From contig JAEEYU010000004.1 of assembly GCA_016288315.1 (NCBI GenBank), positions 1-53,342 of the forward strand: a DNA stretch of 53,342 bases. The letters are read 5' to 3'. This stretch comes from Clostridiaceae bacterium. Lineage in GTDB: Bacteria > Bacillota > Clostridia > Oscillospirales > Acutalibacteraceae. The position numbers were made by a program, and so were the translations under genes. Positions 45,065-53,342 of the stretch are shown here, piece after piece. Position 1 is the first letter of the stretch. The number at the start of each line of letters is the position of its first letter. The notes under the pieces were generated by a model that had not been told where the DNA came from, searched no databases, and was given only the letters and a program-made list of their open reading frames with translations.

Positions 45065-45795
45065 TGCTCAGGCACATCGTTTTTGAAGTTGTTGTTCTGC
45101 TTACAAACATAATGCAGTGCATTACAGGCTTTGCCGGCACGGTGCTTGCAATGCCGTTCTCCGTTATGCTCGAGGGCTATGATGTCGCAAGACCGGTGTT
45201 AAACGTTCTCGGTGTTGCCGCCTCGCTCTTTATTGTCATTAAGGAATATAAGCATATCAACATAAAGGAATTCCGCAAAATGGCGGGCGTTATGCTGCTC
45301 GGCATAATCGGCGGACTTTACCTCAAAGGGCTTGTTTCGGGCAGTCCGGCAGTTATTTACAAGGTGCTCGGCTCAATAGTGGTTGTTTTTTCAATAATCA
45401 GCGCCGTTCGCTTTTTCAGAAAAAAAGACGGCTCCGCTATACCCGGCTGGCTCGCCTTCATTCTGCTGATTGTTTCGGGCATAGTTCACGGTCTTTTTGT
45501 CTGCGGCGGTCCCGTGCTTGTAACCTACGCCTCAACAAAGCTTAAAGACAATTCCGAGTTCCGCTCAACCGTTTCCGCCGTATGGCTTGTGCTCAACACC
45601 GTTATTTTCGCCCAGGACATCTGGAGCGGAACCTTCGTTAAATCAACGGTTTATCTGACTCTCGTCAGCCTTGCCGTGCTCGCTTTGTCGCTTCTGATCG
45701 GCAACCTGATATTCAAAAAGATGAGCCGCAACGTTTTTCTCGTGCTCACCTATATTTTAATGTTTATCAGCGGAATTTCTCTGCTTGTAAAATAA
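45064..45795 (+). CDS. TauE/SafE family membrane transporter
   Basis: A 243-aa membrane protein with seven or eight hydrophobic segments. The start VVVLLTNIMQCITGFAGTVLAMPF and the repeat later (GIVHGLFVCGGPVLVTYAS) are the two half-motifs of the TauE/SafE family, whose members move sulfite, sulfonates or organic anions. I use the ATG at 45064, which overlaps the isomerase stop; the frame to 45052 only adds four residues inside that gene. The substrate is unknown. Confidence 0.88.
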   Translation: MLRHIVFEVVVLLTNIMQCITGFAGTVLAMPFSVMLEGYDVARPVLNVLGVAASLFIVIKEYKHINIKEFRKMAGVMLLGIIGGLYLKGLVSGSPAVIYKVLGSIVVVFSIISAVRFFRKKDGSAIPGWLAFILLIVSGIVHGLFVCGGPVLVTYASTKLKDNSEFRSTVSAVWLVLNTVIFAQDIWSGTFVKSTVYLTLVSLAVLALSLLIGNLIFKKMSRNVFLVLTYILMFISGISLLVK

Positions 45796-45811
45796 AAAAC
45801 CGGAGGAAAAT

Positions 45812-47257
45812 ATGGAAGAAAAATCACTCACTCACGGCATAAAATTCAAAGACAAGGTCGGCTACGCTCTCGGCGACGCCGCAGGTCTTCTTACCTTTTC
45901 ACTTATCGGCGCTTTTCAGAATAAGTTTTACACAGACGCTCTCGGCATAAGCCCGGCAAAAATAGTTATTCTGATTCTTGTGGCGAGAATTTGGGACGCA
46001 ATAAACGACCCGCTCTGGGGCGCGTTTATCCGCAGCCGCAAGCCGAGCCCGAAAGGTCAGTTCAGACCGTGGATACTGGGCTTCTCAATTCCTCTTGCTG
46101 TTTCGGCTGCGTTTATGTTCCTCAAAATACCGGGGCTCAGCGAGGCAAAATACCTTGTTTACGCCTATATCACTTACATTATGTATGGTATGATGTATAC
46201 CGCCGTAAACATCCCTTACGGCTCACTTGCTTCCGTTGTTACCGATGACGAGCTTGAACGCTCATCGCTCTCAATGTGGCGCTCCATAGGCGCAGGCGTC
46301 GGCGGTCTGCCCGGCACAATTATACTGCCGATGATTGTTTACACCGTAACGGGCAAATATGCAAACGGCACCGATATCAAAGCCCTTGATGAAACAAAGC
46401 TTTTCTGGTGCGTGCTTATTCTTTCGGTAATCTCCGTTTTCGTTTATTTCGTTCACTACAAGCTTACAAAAGAGCGTATTGCTCCCCAGAAGCACGAGAA
46501 GGGCGCAAACAGCGGCGCAATCGTTACAATCAAGGAGCTGCTTAAAAACAGGTCGTTTGTCACGCTTTCGCTCGCTTCAATGCTCCTCATTGCCTTCCAG
46601 TTCTATTATCAGTCAACTTACACCTATCTTTTCACCGACTACTACGGCAAGCCCGGTCTTTATGCATTTGTAACCATCTGCACCTACGGTCCCATGGCAA
46701 TATTCATCCCGCTTATGAACAAGCTTATAAGAAAGTTCGGCAAAAAAGAACTCTGCGCTGCAGGTATGCTCTTTGCCGCGGCGGTAAATGTCGGGCTCTT
46801 CCTTCTGCGCGGCTCGGCTCTTGCGATGAATCCGATGGTTTTCCTCGGCTTCACGTTCTTCTCCGGTCTCGGTCAGACTTTCCTTGTGCTTGAAGTATGG
46901 GCGCTTGTTATGGATACAATCGACTATTACGAGGTCAGAACGGGCAAACGCGAAGAGGGCATGATTTATGCCGTATTCTCATTTACAAGAAAACTCGGTC
47001 AGACTCTTGCAGGCGTAGGTCTCAACGCTCTGCTCGCCTATATCGGCTATGACGGAGAGCTCTCAAAACAGGGCATCGGTTTAAGCGAAACAGTCCTTGC
47101 AAAGCTCTATGATATTTCAACCTTCGTCCCCGCAATTATGCTTGCGCTTATGGGTGTGATTCTTCTTGTCGGCTATGACCTTTCAAAGAAAAAGCTTCAG
47201 ACCGTTCACACCGACCTTGCCGCAATAAGAGAAGCGGAAGCTTCACAGGCGGAATAA
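45812..47257 (+). CDS. GPH-family sugar:cation symporter (MelB-like)
   Basis: A 481-aa protein with 12 hydrophobic segments. It shows KVGYALGDAAGLLTFSLIG, the charged loop ARIWDAINDPLWGAFIRS with the cation-binding Asp pair, and VYAYITYIMYGMMYTAVNIPYG; these are GPH/MelB marks. It should import a glycoside, pentoside or uronide with Na+ or H+. GGAGG precedes the ATG. With the isomerase upstream it suggests use of an uncommon sugar. Confidence 0.92.
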   Translation: MEEKSLTHGIKFKDKVGYALGDAAGLLTFSLIGAFQNKFYTDALGISPAKIVILILVARIWDAINDPLWGAFIRSRKPSPKGQFRPWILGFSIPLAVSAAFMFLKIPGLSEAKYLVYAYITYIMYGMMYTAVNIPYGSLASVVTDDELERSSLSMWRSIGAGVGGLPGTIILPMIVYTVTGKYANGTDIKALDETKLFWCVLILSVISVFVYFVHYKLTKERIAPQKHEKGANSGAIVTIKELLKNRSFVTLSLASMLLIAFQFYYQSTYTYLFTDYYGKPGLYAFVTICTYGPMAIFIPLMNKLIRKFGKKELCAAGMLFAAAVNVGLFLLRGSALAMNPMVFLGFTFFSGLGQTFLVLEVWALVMDTIDYYEVRTGKREEGMIYAVFSFTRKLGQTLAGVGLNALLAYIGYDGELSKQGIGLSETVLAKLYDISTFVPAIMLALMGVILLVGYDLSKKKLQTVHTDLAAIREAEASQAE

Positions 47258-47300
47258 AAAAGCACAGATTAAACAAACAATTAAAAACTTATGTAAAACC

Positions 47301-47337
47301 AAACTCAGCCCCTCTTTTGAAGAGGAGCTGAGTTTTT
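47301..47337. terminator. Bidirectional terminator between symporter and LCP genes
   Basis: Stem AAACTCAGC..CCTCT / AGAGG..GCTGAGTTT with flanking A and T runs, ending both converging genes. Confidence 0.85.
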
Positions 47338-47346
47338 GCATGTTAT

Positions 47347-48834
47347 TTATTGAGTTATGCCGCCTGCGTGGGCTTCCGGCGGCGTTTCAACAGGCGCGTA
47401 GGGGTCCGGAGAAGAGGAAACCGGCTCGTTATTCTCAATTATCGGCGTCGTAACGTCCAATTCGGGGCCATTGTCGGTTTTTTTTTGTGTAACGGAAGGC
47501 AACTCCCATCTGAAAGTCCATCTTTCCCTCGTGGTCTCTTCGCCGTATCCGTAATTGTAACCGTAGTTGTAATAATTGCTGTTGTAGTATTGACCGTCAT
47601 CATAGTCATTGTAGTTTTTGCCGTAAACGGTGGTGCTCGCTTCCGAGAGCATATCGAGGGCGGATTTGTGCGTCGCCTCGTCTATTTCGATATTCGTTGT
47701 GCCGTAAATAGATTTCTGAAGTCTCTGCGCGGCAACCGGGTAATCAACTATCCATACAAAGAGGTTGTTGTAGGACCAGGTGTTCATCGTAACGCCCTCG
47801 CGCAAATCCTCTTCGGGTTCTGTCTGCGATGTCAGGGCAAAATCCATCCATCCCCGTGAGAGCGCCTGTGTTGCAAGCGTGATTATTTCGAGCTTTGAAT
47901 AATCGGTTGAAACAAGCGGCAGAATCTTGTCGCACAGCGGAGTGATTTCAGACACCGAGAGCGATTTTGCCTTGCTTATGAGCGCCCGGATAACAAGCTT
48001 CTGACGGTCCGTTCTCTCAACCTCGCCGTCAAGGTGGCGGATTCTTGAAAAGATGAGTGCGTGTGCGCCGTCAAGATGAACCGAGGAACCGCTTTTGAAA
48101 TCATCAAAATGCGTCGTGTCGTTCATAAACTTTGCTTCTTTTTCGGTTATGGGAACATCCACGCCGCCCACTGCGTTGATTGCCTTTGTGAAGGCGGAGA
48201 AGTTTATTGTAACGTAGTGGTCTATTTCAACCTTGTAGTTGTTTTCGAGCGTTTCAATAAGCGCCTTTGTGCCGCCCCAGGAGTAGGCATGATTTGTTTT
48301 GTCATAGCGCTCGCTGCCGTTTATATCCATATATGAGTAGGAATCGCGCAAAAAAGAGGTCAGAAAAATCTGCTTTGTTTTCTTGTTGAGCGAAATTAGC
48401 ATCATACTGTCGGAGCGGTGCGATTCATCGTCATTGTCTTCGCCGATAAGCAGAACATTTATAACGTTGCGGCTGTGCATCTTTTCGCCGCCGTTGAGTG
48501 CCCAGCCTTTGAGCAGCTCTTTTAAGCTCTCTGCGTCGGTAACGTCAAACATCGAGCGGTAGTTCAGATCCTCTTCAACAACATCGTCAAATGTTGCGTC
48601 TGCGTTTCCGCCGTAGCCGTCGCCGTAGTTTATGCTGTCAAGCACGCGGTTTGCATAGATAATTGCGGTTATGAAGAACAGCACAACAAAGCACGAGACG
48701 ATTGCAACGGCTGCCTTGAGGTTGCGCTTGTGATCCTTCATAAAGAAGGGAACAAAAACCGTGCGGAACCATTTTTTTATGCTCATCGGCTTCTTTTTAT
48801 TCTTTTTTATGTCAGATGAATTGTTGTTATTCAC
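47347..48834 (-). CDS. LCP (LytR-CpsA-Psr) family glycopolymer transferase
   Basis: A 495-aa membrane-anchored enzyme that attaches teichoic acid or capsule to peptidoglycan outside the cell. It has a Lys-rich cytosolic start, one span (about residues 43-60), and the LCP domain with LLIGEDNDDESHRSDSMMLI, FLRDSYSYM, NHAYSWGG, INAVGGVDV and FSRIRHLDGEVERTDRQK. These include the acidic and Arg residues that bind the lipid phosphate. The C-terminus is a Tyr/Asn/Gly then Pro/Thr-rich tail. It may act on the polymer made by the locus at 5795-17500. Confidence 0.94.
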   Translation of the reverse strand: MNNNNSSDIKKNKKKPMSIKKWFRTVFVPFFMKDHKRNLKAAVAIVSCFVVLFFITAIIYANRVLDSINYGDGYGGNADATFDDVVEEDLNYRSMFDVTDAESLKELLKGWALNGGEKMHSRNVINVLLIGEDNDDESHRSDSMMLISLNKKTKQIFLTSFLRDSYSYMDINGSERYDKTNHAYSWGGTKALIETLENNYKVEIDHYVTINFSAFTKAINAVGGVDVPITEKEAKFMNDTTHFDDFKSGSSVHLDGAHALIFSRIRHLDGEVERTDRQKLVIRALISKAKSLSVSEITPLCDKILPLVSTDYSKLEIITLATQALSRGWMDFALTSQTEPEEDLREGVTMNTWSYNNLFVWIVDYPVAAQRLQKSIYGTTNIEIDEATHKSALDMLSEASTTVYGKNYNDYDDGQYYNSNYYNYGYNYGYGEETTRERWTFRWELPSVTQKKTDNGPELDVTTPIIENNEPVSSSPDPYAPVETPPEAHAGGITQ

Positions 48835-48959
48835 GGTTTACCTCTTGTATTTAAAAACATAAAGAACACAATATGTAGTTATTATACAACATTAAAACAA
48901 AAAAATAAACCCTTATTTATTAATGTTTAAAATATTTTTAAAAATTTTTATAATTAAGG

Positions 48960-48994
48960 CAAAAAAGAACCTGCAGATTTTTCACTGCAGGTTC
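48960..48994 (-). terminator. Terminator of the rpmH-jag operon
   Basis: On the minus strand, GAACCTGCAG / CTGCAGGTTC with a short loop is followed by TTTTTTGCC. It lies just below the jag stop at 49001. Confidence 0.85.
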
Positions 48995-49000
48995 CGGTTT

Positions 49001-49819
49001 TTATTTGATTACTTCTATTTTGCCGTAGAGTGAAGCGGATGAATCGGAGAGAGGAGGTCTGTTGTTTGCTTCGGGCTCATATTTGGGAGCTCTCTCTCTG
49101 CGGCCGCGGAAGTTGTCGTTCCTGCCGCCGCGACGGTTTTTGCCGTTGTATCCGCCGCCGTTTGTGGGCTTGAAGCCCTCTTCAAGGGTGATAACAACCT
49201 TGCGGTTGTCGTCGCTGCCTACCGAGTGCGATGAAACGCCTTCGATTTCCTGAACGGTTGTGTGAATAATTCTGCGCTCATAGGGGTTCATCGGGTCAAG
49301 CACAACGTTTCTGCCGTATTTTTTAACTCTTGCGGCGTTCTTGCGTGCAAGTGCGCGCAATGTGTTCTCTCTTTTTTCACGGTAGTCGCCGATGTTGAGC
49401 GATACTCTGGTGTAACCCTCGGTGCCCTTGTTGACAACAAGGCGGGTGAGATACTGAATAGCGTCGAGCGTTTCGCCTCTGCGGCCGATTACCGAGCCGT
49501 AATCATCACCGCATTCAAGGGTAACCCTGAGCTCGTCGTCCACCTCTTCAAATGTAACAGCCGGCTCTTCAATGCCGAGACTTTTAAGGATTGTTACAAG
49601 GTAATCCTCAACATTTGAAAAAGGAGATTCATCATACCAGGCTTTTGCTGTATATTTTGCAGGTGAACCGCCGAAAAGACCGAGCACCTTCTTTTTTTCT
49701 TCTTCAACACCGATTATTTCGGTCTGCACGTCTGCGTTTTCAGGGGCGCCGAGCGCCTGCTTTGCCGCTTCTACAGCTTCCTGTGCCGAGGCGGCGCTTG
49801 CCGTAACTTCTTTAATCAA
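49001..49819 (-). CDS. jag: RNA-binding protein Jag/KhpB
   Basis: A 272-aa protein. The Jag_N domain (KEVTASAASAQEAVEAAKQ, then VLGLFGGSPAKYTAKAW) is followed by a KH domain (SVIGRRGETLDAIQYLTRLV) and an R3H domain (RDHHE-like region PMNPYERRIIHTTVQE). An Arg/Gly-rich tail extends the C-terminus. It starts with TTG at 49819-49817 with GGTGGTGA upstream; no ATG is better placed. Known Jag/KhpB proteins affect cell elongation and small RNA control. Confidence 0.93.
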   Translation of the reverse strand: MIKEVTASAASAQEAVEAAKQALGAPENADVQTEIIGVEEEKKKVLGLFGGSPAKYTAKAWYDESPFSNVEDYLVTILKSLGIEEPAVTFEEVDDELRVTLECGDDYGSVIGRRGETLDAIQYLTRLVVNKGTEGYTRVSLNIGDYREKRENTLRALARKNAARVKKYGRNVVLDPMNPYERRIIHTTVQEIEGVSSHSVGSDDNRKVVITLEEGFKPTNGGGYNGKNRRGGRNDNFRGRRERAPKYEPEANNRPPLSDSSASLYGKIEVIK

Positions 49820-49848
49820 AATGTCACCACCTAAATATTGACGCGGTA

Positions 49849-50802
49849 TTATGCGTCCTTGTTTTTGATTTCACTCAGCCGCTTTATGTAGTTTTCTTTT
49901 GAGCGGCGCGTAACTGTTTCGTCAATCATATCTTTTGCTATAAGCTTTGAGGGGCTGAAGATTATGCCTGTGATTATCATTGTAATAAATGAGAACACGT
50001 TGGAAGCAATCCAGTAAAGGCCGATACCGGCGGGGAACTGGAAAGTAAGGTAAAGGGAGAATAAAGGCATAAACAGCATCATGCAGCCCATTGACGCAAA
50101 GTTAGTCGAGGGATTCTGCTTTTTTGACCTCGCCATTGAATAGATGCTCGAAGCCATTGCGCTTACAAATGAGAGCGCGGGGATAATCCAGAGAATGTCG
50201 AATTTGTGCATATCGGGTATTGAACCGAGCGATATTCCGCAAAAAGTAAAATTGAAGTTTGCGATTTTCTGGTAAACAGCGTCGCTTACACCCGCAACGC
50301 CTTTTAACTCGTTGATGTGCTCAATTACGTAAAGCTCAAGGAAGCGGATTCTCGAACCCGAATCGCCCATAAGAACCTTCGCCTGCTCCGAAAGGGCGGC
50401 GATTGCGTCGGAGTTGATAAGCAGGGCGTATTTGAGCGGGTGGTAAATAACACCGATAAGACCGTAGATGATGGGGAGCTGAATAATAAGGGGAAGGCAG
50501 CCCATATTCATCGGATTTACGCCTTCACGGCGGTAGAGGGCCTGCGTTTCTTCCTGTATTTTCTGCTGGTCGCCCTTGTATTTTTCGCTTATTCTGCGGA
50601 TTTTGGGCTGTATTCTCTGGGTTTTCACAGTGCTTTTCTGCTGTGAAATGGTAGTGGGAATCATAAGCAGACGCGCAAAAAGAGTGAAAAGAATCAGGGA
50701 TAAACCGTAGTTCTGGTGCGCAATAAAATCATAGATAAAGCGCAGAACATAGCCGAACGGGTAGCCCAATACGGCATACATAGTGTCAAAAAATGATGTC
50801 AT
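49849..50802 (-). CDS. yidC: Membrane protein insertase YidC/Oxa1
   Basis: A 317-aa insertase with five hydrophobic segments and no lipobox. It has the Oxa1 core: [20 protein letters not shown], the Arg/Lys-rich loop, [20 protein letters not shown] and a late segment [13 protein letters not shown]. The length is larger than the minimal Gram-positive form. GGAGG lies ahead of the ATG, which overlaps yidD by 4 bases (50799-50802). Confidence 0.95.
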   Translation of the reverse strand: MTSFFDTMYAVLGYPFGYVLRFIYDFIAHQNYGLSLILFTLFARLLMIPTTISQQKSTVKTQRIQPKIRRISEKYKGDQQKIQEETQALYRREGVNPMNMGCLPLIIQLPIIYGLIGVIYHPLKYALLINSDAIAALSEQAKVLMGDSGSRIRFLELYVIEHINELKGVAGVSDAVYQKIANFNFTFCGISLGSIPDMHKFDILWIIPALSFVSAMASSIYSMARSKKQNPSTNFASMGCMMLFMPLFSLYLTFQFPAGIGLYWIASNVFSFITMIITGIIFSPSKLIAKDMIDETVTRRSKENYIKRLSEIKNKDA

Positions 50803-51071
50803 TCCTTATCCTCCGGTTGGGGTTTTTCTTTCTTTTCGCGTTTTGCTTTCGGGGGAGGAACGGGGTCGTAACCTCCCGGAAAGAGGATGTTGCATCTCAG
50901 AATTCTGCGTGTGGCAAGCAGACTGCCCTTTGCCGCCCCGTGAAGCTGTATCGCCTCAAGCGCATACTGCGAGCAGGTGGGGTAATAGCGGCACATGGGC
51001 GGAGTGTGCGGTGAAATATGCTTTCTGTAAAATTCAATGATTTTAATAAGAAACTTTTTCATATAAATCAC
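50799..51071 (-). CDS. yidD: Membrane protein insertion efficiency factor YidD
   Basis: A 90-aa protein with the family core [20 protein letters not shown], then [12 protein letters not shown] and [20 protein letters not shown]. The Cys and Arg residues usual for YidD are all present. A charged, Lys/Glu/Pro-rich tail follows. Start at 51071 overlaps the rnpA stop (ATGA); Met4 is another option. Confidence 0.94.
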   Translation of the reverse strand: MIYMKKFLIKIIEFYRKHISPHTPPMCRYYPTCSQYALEAIQLHGAAKGSLLATRRILRCNILFPGGYDPVPPPKAKREKKEKPQPEDKE

Positions 51072-51403
51072 GCGATGACTCCGAGCTCCTTAAGCTGCCT
51101 GCGCATAACCGGCTCAATGTCGGTGCTTTTGAGGTTCTTTGTTCTGAACCTCGCAACAAAAACAATGTCCCAAGCTCCGGAGCACTCGCCGGCAAGGGAC
51201 GAATACGCCGCGCGTATGATTCTGCGGCAGCGGTTGCGCTCAACGGCACATCCCGTTTTTTTGCTGACGGTAATGCCGTATCGGCAAACACCGGCGCGGT
51301 TTTTCACGGCATAGGTGATCAACGCCGGGTCGCTCCTGCTTTTTCCGCGGTTGTATGCGTGGCGGAATTCAATATTCTGATTTAAGGTTATCAGTTCAGC
51401 CAA
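51068..51403 (-). CDS. rnpA: Ribonuclease P protein component
   Basis: A 111-aa basic protein that joins RNase P RNA to mature tRNA 5' ends. It has the early [34 protein letters not shown] with the RNR signature, and [11 protein letters not shown]. The length fits the family. It lies just downstream of rpmH, as in most bacteria. Confidence 0.96.
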   Translation of the reverse strand: MAELITLNQNIEFRHAYNRGKSRSDPALITYAVKNRAGVCRYGITVSKKTGCAVERNRCRRIIRAAYSSLAGECSGAWDIVFVARFRTKNLKSTDIEPVMRRQLKELGVIA

Positions 51404-51428
51404 TGCAATCAGCCTCTGCTCTCGTCAA

Positions 51429-51563
51429 TCAGTAGGAGAGCTGCTTTCTGCCCTTTGCTCTGCGGCGGGCAAGAACCTTGCGGCCGTTTCTGTCAGCCAT
51501 TCTTTTGCGGAAGCCGTGTTCCATCTTGCGATGACGCTTCTTGGGCTGGTAAGTTCTTTTCAT
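51429..51563 (-). CDS. rpmH: Ribosomal protein L34
   Basis: A 44-aa, highly basic protein: starts [20 protein letters not shown] and ends with [12 protein letters not shown], exactly the L34 pattern. It has GGAGGT before the ATG at 51563 and is the first gene of the minus-strand operon rpmH-rnpA-yidD-yidC-jag. Confidence 0.98.
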   Translation of the reverse strand: MKRTYQPKKRHRKMEHGFRKRMADRNGRKVLARRRAKGRKQLSY

Positions 51564-51648
51564 AACTCAAACCTCCGTTTCATAATAAATCACAACAACC
51601 AAAAAAGTTGTAGTTAACGATTTTTGCCGTAAGTCTCGGCGATTTAGT

Positions 51649-51678
51649 ATTATATAACAAGGGGTCGCCTTCTGTCAA
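51649..51678 (-). promoter_or_regulatory. Promoter of the rpmH operon
   Basis: On the minus strand TTGACA (51678-51673), an 18-base spacer and TATAAT (51654-51649), about 85 bases before rpmH. Confidence 0.7.
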
Positions 51679-51841
51679 TATTTTTATTTATTATTTTATA
51701 TAAAGCGCAAATTTTCATCATACACACACAATTTGTGCTTTTTGAAGAATAATGAAAACGGAGTCCACAATCTGTTGTGCGAGGTAGAATTTTTTACACA
51801 TTTCGTGAAAAGATTGTGTAAATATTCCAAACGGTTTAATG

Positions 51842-51870
51842 TTGCATTTGCAAAATGCGTGTGATAAAAT
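51842..51870 (+). promoter_or_regulatory. Candidate dnaA promoter
   Basis: TTGCAT (51842-51847), a 17-base spacer and TAAAAT (51865-51870), 90 bases before the dnaA start and just after the DnaA-box-like pair, which would allow autoregulation. Confidence 0.45.
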
Positions 51871-51959
51871 CATAACTACCTTAAAATCGGGCAATATAAA
51901 GGCATCCGGCAATTTTTTTGTTTGAGATAGAGACAGTAAAAAAGGAAGAGAAGAGAGAA

Positions 51960-53270
51960 ATGAAATCAGCAAACGAGCTGTGGGGGAGCGTTCAGGAAGA
52001 GATTAAAAACAACGTCTCCGAAACCATATACGACGTATGGCTGAGCAACCTGAACCTTGTCAGCTTCGACGGCAATTCGGTGCTCCTCGCAACAGACGAA
52101 TTCCGCATCAAAATCATTGAACAGCAGTTTATCGAAAAAATAAAAAATGCCCTTAAAACCGTTACCGGGCTTGACGTTGAGGTGAAATTCACCGGGGTCG
52201 AAAACGAGCCCGAAAAGCAGACAAAGGTAACATCTTATGAAGACAACACCGATGATGAAGAAAGCACTTTCGAGACCTTCATTGTCGGTGCTTCAAACCG
52301 TTTTGCCCACGCTGCCGCCCTCGCCGTTGCCGAAAAGCCCGGCGCCTCGCAGGGCTACAATCCGCTGTTCATTTACGGCAATTCCGGTCTGGGCAAAACC
52401 CACCTTCTTCACGCAATCGGTCACAAGATTCAGCAGGAAAAACCCGAGGCAAATGTCATTTATATTACGGGCGAACAGTTTATCAATATTATTGTTGAGA
52501 ATATGCGCAACAAAACAATGCAGCCCGTGCACGAAAAATTCAGAAACGCCGACGTTCTTCTAGTGGATGACGTTCAGTTCCTCTCCGGCACAGAGGCAAC
52601 TCAGGTGGAATTTTTCCACACCTTTGACGCGCTTATCAACAACCGCAAGCAGATAGTTCTCACATCCGACCGTCCTCCCAAAGAGCTCAAGGCGCTTGCC
52701 GACCGTCTCAAGGGCAGGTTTGAGTGGGGTCTTCTCGCCGATATAAAAGCACCCGACCTTGAAACAAGAATGGCTATTCTCAACCGCAAGGCAAAGGTTA
52801 TGGGCGTTGAGATTCCTCCCAACGTTGTAGAATTTCTCGCAGAGAATATCAAAAGCAACATCCGTCAGCTCGAGGGCGCAGTCAAAAAGCTCAAGGCGTA
52901 TTCGACAATTCACGGTGTCAGCATAAACCTCGCCACCGCTCAGGGAGCTGTCAGGGATATTCTCAGCAGCTCCGTTCCCACACCCGTTACGGTTGAAAAA
53001 ATCATAAACGAGGTCGCCCGCTCGTTCGGAGCTGAACCCGATGAAATCCGCTCGAAAAAGAAGGATGCCCGCACAGTCAGGATGCGCAATATCGCCATGT
53101 ATATCATCCGAGACACAACAGGGCTTTCACTTGAGGATATAGGCGCGGAATTCAGCGGCAGAGACCACACAACGGTTATGCACGCCCTCGAAACGGTCAA
53201 GAAGGGGCTTGCCGTGGACTCTTCGCTTCAATCTGCAATCAACGATATCAAAAAGAATATTGAGGAATAA
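51960..53270 (+). CDS. dnaA: Chromosomal replication initiator DnaA
   Basis: A 436-aa AAA+ initiator. Domain I starts SANELWGSVQEEIKNNVSET. A short linker domain leads to the AAA+ core with Walker A GNSGLGKTHLLHAIG (near 139) and Walker B VLLVDDVQFLSG (near 198). The C-terminal DNA-binding domain has the signature GRDHTTVMHALE (near 400). I start it at 51960, where AAGGAAGAG precedes the ATG and the protein begins as other DnaA do; the frame to 51918 adds a 14-residue charged leader with no family support. Confidence 0.98.
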   Translation: MKSANELWGSVQEEIKNNVSETIYDVWLSNLNLVSFDGNSVLLATDEFRIKIIEQQFIEKIKNALKTVTGLDVEVKFTGVENEPEKQTKVTSYEDNTDDEESTFETFIVGASNRFAHAAALAVAEKPGASQGYNPLFIYGNSGLGKTHLLHAIGHKIQQEKPEANVIYITGEQFINIIVENMRNKTMQPVHEKFRNADVLLVDDVQFLSGTEATQVEFFHTFDALINNRKQIVLTSDRPPKELKALADRLKGRFEWGLLADIKAPDLETRMAILNRKAKVMGVEIPPNVVEFLAENIKSNIRQLEGAVKKLKAYSTIHGVSINLATAQGAVRDILSSSVPTPVTVEKIINEVARSFGAEPDEIRSKKKDARTVRMRNIAMYIIRDTTGLSLEDIGAEFSGRDHTTVMHALETVKKGLAVDSSLQSAINDIKKNIEE

Positions 53271-53273
53271 TAA

Positions 53274-53342
53274 ATGGGCTTTTTCAAGCATTTCAACAGA
53301 GGACTCAAAAAAACCCGCGACAGCGTAGCGGGGGCAATCGAC
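53274..53342 (+). CDS. Start of an FtsY-like signal recognition particle receptor gene (cut by window end)
   Basis: An open frame begins 3 bases after the dnaA stop and runs off the window: MGFFKHFNRGLKKTRDSVAG and three more residues. The opening GFF..(x)..GLKKTRDSVAG is the usual start of FtsY proteins in Firmicutes, whose GTPase domain would follow outside. Only 23 codons are seen, so the call is tentative. GAGGAATAAT before the ATG could serve as its ribosome binding site. Confidence 0.6.
   Translation, partial: MGFFKHFNRGLKKTRDSVAGAID

Larger units (their letters stand above)
51564..51959. other. rpmH-dnaA intergenic region, probable oriC
   Basis: This 396-base gap without a gene lies between divergent rpmH and dnaA, the usual origin position in Firmicutes. 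It has an AT-rich block (about 51680-51720). DnaA-box-like 9-mers are weak: TCATACACA (51718-51726) and TTTTACACA (51792-51800), each one base from TTATNCACA, and the opposed TGTGTAAAT (51815-51823), two away. The last two form an 8-base inverted repeat, TTTACACA / TGTGTAAA. A CACAATTTGTG palindrome lies at 51727-51737. No exact consensus box was found. Confidence 0.6.

Noticed and set aside
51918-53270. DnaA starting at 51918
   Set aside because: The extra 14 residues are not like any DnaA start; the ribosome binding site fits 51960.
1-53342. Mobile elements, integrases, attachment sites, tRNA and rRNA genes
   Set aside because: I looked on both strands and found no supporting motif or gene.

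Overview
The window looks like a chromosomal segment of a Gram-positive gut-type Clostridia member (Oscillospiraceae/Ruminococcaceae-like; this is inferred from gene content, not from a database match). Supporting signs are a rpmH-rnpA-yidD-yidC-jag block divergent from dnaA, a rimP-nusA-ylxR-L7Ae-infB-rbfA operon, YqeG, an LCP-family attachment protein, lipobox and sortase-type signals, GGAGG ribosome binding sites, and many secreted Thr-rich proteins. No tRNA, rRNA, CRISPR array, transposase or integrase was recognised.

Region 1 (1-5660) is the 3' part of a very large surface or secreted protein (at least 1885 aa, DUF5057-like). Region 2 (5795-17500) is a one-directional exopolysaccharide/capsule locus. 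It holds a WcaJ-type initiating sugar transferase, three GT2 glycosyltransferases (one galactofuranosyltransferase-like), a GT52/polysialyltransferase-like enzyme, a Wzx flippase, a KdsB-like CMP-ulosonate synthetase, a DRE-TIM aldolase fused to a Rossmann-like domain, an O-antigen polymerase/ligase and UDP-galactopyranose mutase. The middle part (about 8989-14804) is clearly more AT-rich than its flanks and looks acquired. The CMP-sugar synthetase, the fused aldolase and the transferase with EEG/HP motifs together suggest an unusual acidic ulosonic sugar made without a NeuB/KdsA-type synthase in this window. This is the most interesting system here.

Region 3 (17503-25487) is a cell-surface accessory zone: a DUF6056/GtrII-like membrane gene broken by one in-frame amber codon, a VWA protein with a long Glu-Pro acidic tail, a second O-antigen ligase paralog bracketed by near-identical terminators, two tandem DUF4474 proteins, and a small protein with a TPATG sortase-like signal. 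Each plus-strand gene here has its own recognisable promoter.

Region 4 (25635-33885) holds a CDF (Mn-type) exporter, a membrane-anchored metallophosphoesterase, an EFR1-type flavodoxin/ferredoxin, YqeG, an orphan solute-binding lipoprotein, a Lys/Thr-repeat membrane protein, a secreted LCAT-like lipase and a hexapeptide acetyltransferase. Region 5 (33987-42593) is housekeeping: glnA, then the rimP-nusA-infB-rbfA-nrnA translation/RNA operon with a secreted metallophosphoesterase at its end.

Region 6 (42645-47257) contains a lipoprotein and a fucose-isomerase-like/TauE/GPH-symporter cluster. Region 7 (47347-53342) contains the LCP protein and the origin-proximal cluster jag-yidC-yidD-rnpA-rpmH, an intergenic region that probably contains oriC, then dnaA and the first 23 codons of an ftsY-like gene where dnaN would usually be expected.
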